NCBI RefSeq assembly: GCF_027887165.1
Contig: NC_077230.1
Coordinates: forward strand, 342,544,959 to 342,608,958
Source of the DNA: Monodelphis domestica
Taxonomy: Eukaryota; Chordata; Mammalia; Didelphimorphia; Didelphidae
DNA: 64,000 bases
Direction: 5' to 3'
Position numbers and translations under genes: made by a program. Under the pieces are notes generated by a model. The model saw only the letters and a program-made list of their open reading frames with translations, made no database searches and was not told the origin of the DNA. Below are positions 35,690 through 44,200 of the stretch, in pieces; the first letter of the stretch is position 1; the number at the start of each line of letters is the position of its first letter.

Positions 35690-36062
35690 CTAATTTTTGT
35701 TCACACCATTCCCCATTACTTCCAAAAAATGCCCTTCCTCCTCATTTCTACGTCTCCAAATCTCACTCCTCTTTCATCGCCTAACTTGAGTCCCACCTCC
35801 TCCAGGAAGTATCTCTTGGACCAGGATGATTCCTGCCCACTTCAGATTCTTAGAATTTCACACTCTTCCAGGTACCTCTGGTACTTGAAGTCAGAACCAA
35901 GAAATTTTATGCTTAATTCCATTCTCATTTGCATTATTTGAAATTGTTCCCTGGGTGTGATTCTCATTACCCCCACCAAAATATGAGCTCTTTCAGGGTC
36001 AGGGCCCCCTGACTGCCTCTCTTTCTCCCCCATCACTGTGTAGATCAGTATAGGACTGGGTA
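35690..36062 (+). mobile_element. L2 LINE 3' end
   Basis: 'ctccaggaagtatctcttgg', 'ttcccttcctcctcatttc' style sequence and 'aatatgagctctttcagggtcagggcc' fit the L2 3' region. Confidence 0.55.
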
Positions 36063-36094
36063 CTTTAAAGTTAAGGACCTATTCCATCTAAAAA

Positions 36095-36408
36095 ACTCCC
36101 ATAGGCTTATGAGAAAGAACACTATCCACATTCAGAGAAAGAACTGTGAGAATAGAAACATAAAAGAAAAACATATGATTGAACATGTGGTTCGATAGGG
36201 ATATGATTGGCGATATAGACTCTAAATGATCACTCAATTACAAATAATAATATGGAAATAGGTCTTGATCAATGATGCATGTAAAACCCAGTGGAATTGT
36301 GTAATGGCTATGGGAGCAGGGAGGGAGGAGGAGAGGGAAAGAACATGATTCATGTAACCATGGAAAAAAATAGTCTAAATTAATTAATTAAATAAAATCT
36401 TTTAAGTA
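36095..36408 (+). mobile_element. L1 3' UTR, young subfamily, 5'-truncated
   Basis: 'agagaaagaactgtgagaatag', 'cccagtggaattgtgtaatgg' and the terminal 'aattaattaattaaataaaatc' match the L1 end at 53.9-54.19 kb. Confidence 0.88.
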
Positions 36409-36898
36409 AAAAATAAAATTAATTACTTAATTAAATTTAAAAAACCCAATAACCCAGGGCTTAGATCATAACCTGAAAATTCGCTGTGAAATAAGCTTGT
36501 GAGTGAGGGTGTGTTCCATGTGTCTGCATGCTCCATCCTGTCTTCCCCATATATCTGACCTCTGTATGTGTTATAAGGCCACTGACATCTCTAAAAGGCA
36601 TATGTCCCCTTTTTGTTTCTGTGTTCTTTTCCTTACATGGAGAGCATTTTTACAAATAGGGCTTTCTGAATATGCAATGGCTTGCTTTAATAGATAATGA
36701 GTTTTCATTTACTCGAGATCTTAAACAGAACCTGGAAGATCCTTTGTTAGAGAGTATATAGAAGAATATCCTAGATGGGCAGGGAAGAAGGAGGTTAAAA
36801 GACTGTCAGCCCCCAAGTCTTATAATTATTTGGATCCTCAATTTACCCTTCTCTTCTAGCTCTGAGACTCTGGACTATCTTCATGTGCATATCTACCT

Positions 36899-36926
36899 CC
36901 TGTGTGTTACAACAGTAACACACAGG
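36899..36926. repeat. Perfect 12-bp inverted repeat
   Basis: CCTGTGTGTTAC (36,899-36,910), a four-base AACA loop, then GTAACACACAGG (36,915-36,926). The stem has no mismatch. No element or gene is attached to it by eye. Confidence 0.85.
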
Positions 36927-37039
36927 GCTATTCAGGCCCCTCAATAATACTAACATTCCTTCAAAAGGTATTTTCCATGGATTTTCACAGATGTGGAATA
37001 GTGGAGACAGGACTAGCTGGCTTAGAAAAAGGAAGGAAA

Positions 37040-37215
37040 TGAAACAGTGTGGTATTATGGAAAGAACCCTGAACTGAACATCAGGAAGCCTGAGTGGGAG
37101 TATCAGACCCTGCCTTGCTTTTCACCTTAGTTTTCTCACCTGTAAAATGAAGAGATTGAACTGGATGCTGTAAAAGGCACCTGATAGTTATACCATTTGA
37201 TATTCTAGCATTCTA
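37040..37215 (+). mobile_element. THER/MIR SINE leading into minisatellite
   Basis: 'gtggtattatggaaagaaccc', 'gttttctcacctgtaaaatg' and 'agattgaactggatgctgtaa' form the SINE. Its 3' tail runs without a break into the array at 37,215-37,700. Confidence 0.7.
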
Positions 37216-37700
37216 CTCTCTTTGTTTTAGGTTTAAATGGCTCTTTTTTTATATCATTCTATGCTTTCTAAGTTTTTCCCAGATCTAACATTCTATGTTC
37301 TAAAATTCTACTTTCAATATAATATTCTACTATAATATTATTCCTAATATAGTATTCATTGTTCTAAGGCACCAGCCAGTTCTGACATTGTATTCTAAAT
37401 CCCTTCCTATCTCTGACATTTTGTGTTTAAGGTCTCTCCCAGCTCTGGCATTTTCTGTTCTAAGATCCCTCCCAGCTCTGATATTCTCTATTCTAAGATC
37501 TCTCCCAACTCTGACATTTTCTGTTCTAAGGTCTCTCCCAGCTCTGGCATTTTCTGTTCTAAGATGTCTCCCAGCTCTGACATTTTGTGTTCTAAGGTCC
37601 CTCCCAGCTCTGGCATTTTCTGTTCTAAGATCCCTCCCAGCTCTGGCATTTTCTGTTCTAAGGTCTTTCCCAGCTCTGACATCCTGTGTCCTCAGGTTCC
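37215..37700. repeat. 33-bp minisatellite of SINE-tail type
   Basis: The left part (to about 37,385) is degenerate. From 37,420 to 37,690 there are about eight regular 33-bp units, each with 'gttctaaggtctctcccag' then 'ctctggcattttct'. Because 33 is divisible by three, three frames read open as 11-residue repeats. The motif matches the THER-type tail, so I infer a tail expansion. Not called as a gene. Confidence 0.9.
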
Positions 37701-37889
37701 TGTGTCCCTGCTAGTTCTAACCCTGCACAGTGGCCCCATGACTCCCAGTGCCTGTTCTATCATGTGACCTCCCCCCCACCCCCCTTCCTCCCCAGGATTC
37801 TCTGCCTCCTGCTCTGTGGGAGGAAAGGAGGGGCAGGAGGAGGTGGTCTCTCAGCTCTCTCTGGCTCAGCTCCTCTGTTCCCTGTTCTA

Positions 37890-38206
37890 AAGGCCTTTGG
37901 GCTCTGAGATTCTGAGATTTTCTCCTTAGGCTTCTTCCTGTCTCCCCCACCCCTAACCCAGCCTGCCTTCCACCTAGGCCGGCTTCTGGAATTAATGACC
38001 CCGTAGTCCTCATTTCCTGTCACTGGGGACTGGGGACCGGGACAGGAGGTGGCTCTGAGACAGAGGGGAGGCTGGGACCAGCCACACAGCCTCCCATTGT
38101 TTCAAGGCCCTTATCTTCGGAAGTCTCATCTGTATCTACCTGCCAGGCCCCGGAGCTAGGACCCTGGACCTAAGGCCACGGGTCCCCTTCCTGTTCCTAA
38201 ACTTAG
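37890..38206 (+). promoter_or_regulatory. Candidate promoter/5' region of the repeat-protein gene
   Basis: Repeat-free and GC-richer than its surroundings. Four ETS-type cores lie within about 260 bp: CTTCCTGT at 37,934-37,941, TTTCCTGT within 38,011-38,020, CGGAAGT at 38,118-38,124 and CTTCCTGT at 38,187-38,194. No TATA box is placed. The last 20 bases (ending CTTAG at 38,206) also resemble a 3' splice site, so this may instead be the end of an intron. Inference only. Confidence 0.35.
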
Positions 38207-38213
38207 AAACAGA

Positions 38214-41200
38214 ATGAACACGGGACAGAGGCTGACTGGGGTTCAGTCTGGGGCTAAGGACAAGGAGATGTCTGGCGTTGGGGTCCAGGCTCAGTCTGGG
38301 GGTGACCAGCAGCCTGAGTTTGTGACAGAGGCCTCAGCTCAGGCTGGGGATGGGATTGAGGCTCAGTCTGTGTCCCTCACTGGGGCTAGGGCTGGGGTAA
38401 GAGCTCAGGCTCCAGCTAAGGCCAGTGGTCAGTTTAAGACTGGGACCAGGCCTCAGGCTTTGACTAGAGCCAGTCCTAAGCCCACAGTTAGGGTTAGGGC
38501 TCCGTCTGGGGATAATACAGTGAGGGTTCCTGGAGCCAACATCCAGGGTCAGTCTGAAACCAGACTCAGGTCTCATTCTGGGGCTGAGCTTAGATCTCAG
38601 TCTGGGGATGAGGCCACAGCCCAGGTTTTGGTTGGGGTCAGAGGTCAGTCTGGGGTCGAGGGCGGGTCTCAGGCCATAGCCAATTTCAGGCCTCAGTTTG
38701 AGAATGGAGTCAGGGATCTGTCTAGGCTCAGGGTCAAGCCTCAGTCTGGGATCCACATCAGTTATAAGGATGAGGCTAGGGACAAGAATCATTCTGGGCC
38801 TTGTGTCAAAGATCAATATGGAGTCAAGGTTCAGCCCACAGACAGGGTCAGGGCTCAGTCTCTAACTGGAATCAGGCCTCACTCTGTGGTACAGGCTCAG
38901 CCTAAAGTCGGAGTTAAGGCCCAATCTGGAGTCAAGGCTCAGTCTGGGGATAAAGCTCACTCCGGGGACAGGGCTCAGCCTGAGGTCAGGGCCCAATCTA
39001 GGGCCAAGGCCCAATCTTGTGTTGGGGCCTCATCTGGGGAAAGGACTCCGTTTGGAAGCAAGATTCAGTCCAATGTTGGGGCCAGGGCTCAATCTGGGGT
39101 CAGGGCTCATTCTGGGGCTGGGGCTCAGGCTGCAGTCAGGGCTCAATCTGAAGGCAAGATTCAGTCTAGTTATAGAGTTTTGGTTCAGTCTGGGAGCAAA
39201 ACTCCATCTTATGCTGAGATAAAGCCCGAGTCTACGAATAAGATTCAGTCTAAAGTTGGGATCAAATGTCCTTCTGGGGTCAAGGTTCATTCTGATGTCA
39301 GAGTCAGGATTCAGTCTAATGTTGGGATTGAGTCCCGTTCTGGGGTTAGAGCTCATTCTGAAGTTAAAGCTCAGTCTAATGTGGGTGTCAGTCCTCAGGC
39401 TGAAGTCAGTGCTCAATCTGGGGCTCCCTCTGTGCCCAGAGATAGATCTCCCTCTGAAATCAGGGCTCAGTCTCTGGCTGGAGTCAGTGTTCAATCTGGG
39501 GCTCCCTCTGTGCCCAGAGATAGATCTCCCTCTGAAGTCAGGGCTCAGTCTCTGGCTGGAGTCAGTGTTCAATCTGGGGCTCCCTCTGTGCCCAGAGATA
39601 GATCTCCCTCTGAAGTCAGGGCTCAGTCTCCGGCTGGAGTCAGTGTTCAATCTGGGGCTCCCTCTGTGCCCAGAGATAGATCTCCCTCTGAAGTCAGGGC
39701 TCAGTCTCTGGCTGGAGTCAGTGTTCAATCTGGGGCTCCCTCTGTGCCCAGAGATAGATCTCCCTCTGAAGTCAGGGCTCAGTCTCGGGCTGGAGTCAGT
39801 GTTCAATCTGGGGCTCCCTCTGTGCCCAGAGATAGATCTCCCTCTGAGGTCAGGGCTCAGTCTCTGGCTGGAATCAGTGTTCAGTCTGGGGCTCCCTATG
39901 TGCCCAGAATTAGGTCTCGTTCTGAGGTCAGGGCTCAGTCTCTGGCTGGAGTCAGCATTCAACCTGGGGCTCCCTCTGGGCCCAGAGTTAGATCTCATTC
40001 TGAAGTCAGGGCTCAGTCTCTGGCTGGAGTCAGCATTCAATCTGGGGTTCCCTCTGTGCCTAAAGATAGATCTCGCTCTGAAGTCAGGGCTCAGTCTCTG
40101 ACTAGAGTAGATGTTCAATCAGGGGTTCCCTCTGTGCCAAGAGTTAGGTCTCACTCTGAAGTCAGGGCTCTGTCTCTTATTGGAGTCAATGCTCAATCTG
40201 GGGCTCCCTCTGTGCCCAGAATTAGGTCTCGCTCTGAAGTCAGGGCTCAGTCTCTGTCTAGAGTCGATGTTCAATCTGAGGTACCCTCTGTGCCCAGAAT
40301 TAGGTCTCAGTCTCTGACTGGAGTCAGTGTTCAATCTGGGGCTCCTTCAGTGCCAAGAGTTAGATCTCACTCTGAGGTCAGGACTTCGTCTCTTATTGGA
40401 GTCAATGCTCAATCTGGGGTTCCCTCTGTACCCAGAATTAGGTCTCGGTCTCTGACTGGGGTCAGTGTTCAATCTGGGGTTCCCTCTGTGCCAAGAGTTA
40501 GGTCCCACTCTGAGGTCAGGGCTCCGTCTCTTATTGGAGTCAATGCTCAATCTGGGGCTCCCTCTGTACCCAGAATTAGGTCTCAGTCTCTGACTGGAGT
40601 CAGTGTTCAATCTGTGCCTAGAGTTAGGTCTTACTCTGAGATCAGGGCTCAGTCTCTGACTAGAGTCAATGTTCAAACTGGGGTTCCCTCTGTGCCCAGA
40701 ATTAGGTCTCAGTCTCTGACTGGAGTCAGTGTTCAATCTGGGGTTCCCTCGGTGCCCAGAGTTAGGTCGCACTCTGAGATCAGGGCTCAGTCTCTGACTG
40801 GAGTCAATGTTCAAACTGGGGTTCCCTCTGTGCCCAGAATTAGGTCTCAGTCTCTGACTGGAGTCAGTGTTCAATCTGGGGTTCCCTCGGTGCCCAGAGT
40901 TAGGTCGCACTCTGAGATCAGGGCTCAGTCTCTGACTGGAGTCAATGTTCAATCTGGGGTTTCCTCTGTGCCAAGAGTTAGGTCTCACTCTAAGATCAGG
41001 GCTCAGTCTCTGACTGGAATCAATGTTCAATCTGGGGTTCCCTCGGTGCCAAGAGTTAGGTCTCACTCTGAAGTCAGGGCTCAGTCTCTGACTAGAACCA
41101 GTGTTCAATCTGGGGCTCCCTCTGTGCCCAGAATTAGGTCTCGCTCTGAAGTCAGGGCTCAGTCTCTGTCTAGAGTCGATGTTCAATCTGAGGCACCCTC

Positions 41201-44200
41201 TGTGCCCAGAATTAGGCCTCGGTCTCTGGCTGGAATCAGTGTTCAATCTGGGGTTCCCTCTGGGCCCAGAGATAGATCTCCCTCTGAGGTCAGAGCTCAG
41301 TCTCTGACTGGAGTCAGTGTTCAATCTGAGGCACCCTCTGTGCCCAGAATTAGGCCTCGGTCTCTGGCTGGAATCAGTGTTCAATCTGGGGTTCCCTCTG
41401 GGCCCAGAATTAGATCCCGCTCTGAGGTCAGAGCTCAGTCTCTGACTGGAGTCAGTGTTCAATCTGGGGCTCCCTCTGTGGCCAGAATTAGGTCTCGTTC
41501 TGAAGTTAGGGCTCAGTCTCCCACTGGAGTCAGTGTTCAATCTGGGGTTCCCTCTGTGCCCAGAATTAGATCTCGCTCTGAGGTCAGAGCTCCATCTCTG
41601 ACTAGAGTCAGTGTTCAATCTGGGGCTCCCTCTGGGCCTAGAGTTAGGTCTCGCTCTGAAGTCAGGGCTCAATCTCTGACTGGAGTCAGTGTTCAATCTG
41701 GGGTTCCCTCTGTACCCAGAATTAGGTCTCCCTCTGCAGTCAGGGCTCAGTCTCTGGCTCGAGTTAATGTTCAATCTGGGATTCCCTCTGGGCCCAGAAT
41801 TAGATCTCGCTCTGAGGTCAGAGCTCAGTCTCTGACTAGAACCAGTGTTCAATCTGGGGTTCCCTCTGTGCCCAGAATTAGGTCTCGCTCTGAAGTCAGG
41901 GCTCAGTCTCTGACAAGGGTCAGTGTTCCATCTGGGGCTCCCTCTATGCCTAGAATTAGGTCTTGCTTTGAAGTCAGGGCTCAGTCTCTGGCTGGAGTCA
42001 GTGTTCAATCTGGGGTTCCCTCTGTGCCTAGATTTAGATCTCACTCTGAGGGGGCTCCATGTCTGACTAGAGTCAGTGTTCGGTCTGGGCTTCCCTCTGT
42101 GCCTAGATTTAGATCTCACTCTGAGGGGGCTCCATCTCTTGCTGGAGTCAGTGTTTGGTCTGGGGTTCCCTTTGTGCCTAGAGTTAGGTCTCACTCTGAG
42201 GGGGCTCCATCTCTTGCTGGAGTCAGTGTTCGGTCTGGGCTTCCCTCTGTGCCTAGAGTTAGGTCTCACTCTGAGGGGGCTCCATCTCTTGCTGGAGTCA
42301 GTGTTTGGTCTGGGGTTCCCTTTGTGCCTAGAGTTAGGTCTCACTCTGAGGGGGCTCCGTCTCTGGCTGGAGTCAATATTCAATCTAGGGCTCCCTCTAT
42401 GCCTAGAATTAGGTCTCACTCTGCGGTCAGGGCTTCATCTCTTGCTGGAGTCAGTATTCAATCTGGGGCTCCCTCTGTGCCTAGAATTAGGTCTTACTCT
42501 GAGGTCAGAGGTCATTCTATGATGAAAGTCAATGCCCAATCTGGTGTTCATGTTGGGGCTCCTTCTGTACTTGGAGTCAGGCCTCGGACCCAGGGCAGGG
42601 CTCATTCTTTGATGGGAGACAGTGCTTGGTCTGGGATTCAGACTAGGGTTCAGTCTGGGCCCAGGGTCCAGTCTCAGGCCCTGACCAGGACCTGTTCTTT
42701 GACTGAAGTCAGTCCTCATTCTGGGATTCATCTTGAGAAGAAGTTTGTGACCAAGGCCAAGGCTCAAACCAATCTCAAAGATCACTCTGGGGCTGAGACT
42801 AAGGAGCAATCTGTGCTGGAGATCCAGGATCAGTCTGGATTGACGGCTTTATCTATGACTGGAACTGGTTCTCAGCCTGAAGCCGGGTTGGGGGTTCCAT
42901 CTATGACTGAGGCCAAGAATCAGCCTGAGAAAGATATCAGAGCTCAATCAGAAGCCAGTTCTAGGGCTCAGTCTGAAGTTAGGACTCAGCCTAGAACCCT
43001 GGCTAATGTTCAGCCTAAAGAAAGGGTCAAGGCTCAGTATGGGCTCAAGGTCCAGGCTCAATCTGAAGTCAGGACTCCGCCTAGAACCCTAGGTAGGACT
43101 CAGTTTAGAAAAGGAGTCAGGGCTCAGTCTGGAGCTAAGGTCAGGACAAAGTCTGGGCCCAGTGTCAAGTCTGGGTTCAGAGTGAAAACTAAACCTGCAG
43201 TTGGCATCAGAGCTCAGCCTGGGAAAGAAGTTAAGGAAAAATCTAAAGACAAATCTAGAGCTCAGTCTGGTTTCAGGGTCAGTAATAAATCTGAGGTAGG
43301 GAACGGGGTTCAGTATGGGGCTAGAGTGAAGGGTCAGTCTGGGGCTGGGGTGAAAACTCCTTCTGGGGCTAGAGTCAGGGCTCAGACTGGAACTGGGGTC
43401 AGAATTCAGTCTGTGGGTGGGGTGAGGGATCAGTCTATGGGTGGGGTGAGGGATCAGTCTATGGGTGGGGTGAGGGGTCAGTCTGTGAGTGGGGTGAAGG
43501 GTCAGTCTGTGGGTAGGGTGAGAGGTCAGTCTGGGGATGGGGTCAGAACTCATTCTGGGACTGGGGTGAGGGGTCAGTCTGTGGGTGGTGTGAGGGGTCA
43601 GTCTGGGGATGGGGTCAGAACTCATTCTGGGGCTGGGGTGAGGGGTCAGTCTGTGGGTGGGGTAAGGGGTCAGTCTGGGGATGGGGTAAGGGATCAGTTT
43701 GTAGGTGGGGTTAGGGGTAAGTCTGTGGGTGGGATGAGGGATCAGTCTGAGGCTGGGATCAGAACTCAGACTGGGGCTCAGTCTGTGGATAGGGTGAGGA
43801 GTCAATCTGGGGCTGGAGTCAGGGCTCAGTCTGGGGCTTGGATGAGGGGTCAGTCTGTGGGTGGAGTGAAGGGTCAGTCTAGGGCTGGAATCAGAACTCA
43901 GACCGGGGCTGGAGTGAGGGGTCAGTTTGTGGGTGGGGTGAGGGGTCAATCTGGGGATAGGGCCAGAATTAAGACTGGGGCTGGGGTGAAAGCTCAGTCT
44001 GGGGCCAGAGTCAGGGCTCAGACTGGCACTGGGGTGAGGGATCAGTCTGTGGGTGGGGTGAGGGGTCATTCTGTGGCTGGAGTGAGGGCTCAGTCTGTGA
44101 CTGGGATGAGGGCTCAGTCTGTGGCTGGGGAGAAGGCTCAGTCTGTGGCTGGGGTGAGGGCTCAGTCTGTGGCTGGGGTGAGGGTTCAGTCTGTGTCTGG

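Noticed and set aside
37388..37767. Three overlapping frames with 11-residue repeats (S-L-P-A-L-x-F-x-V-L-R and shifted versions)
   Set aside because: The 33-bp unit is a triplet multiple and free of stops in several frames. It derives from a SINE tail, with no preference for one frame visible.
39256..42522. Plus-strand +1 frames (up to 281 codons) rich in L-G-L-P-L-C-P-E
   Set aside because: They are out-of-frame readings of the 78-bp unit and are repeatedly broken by stops, whereas the main frame is not.
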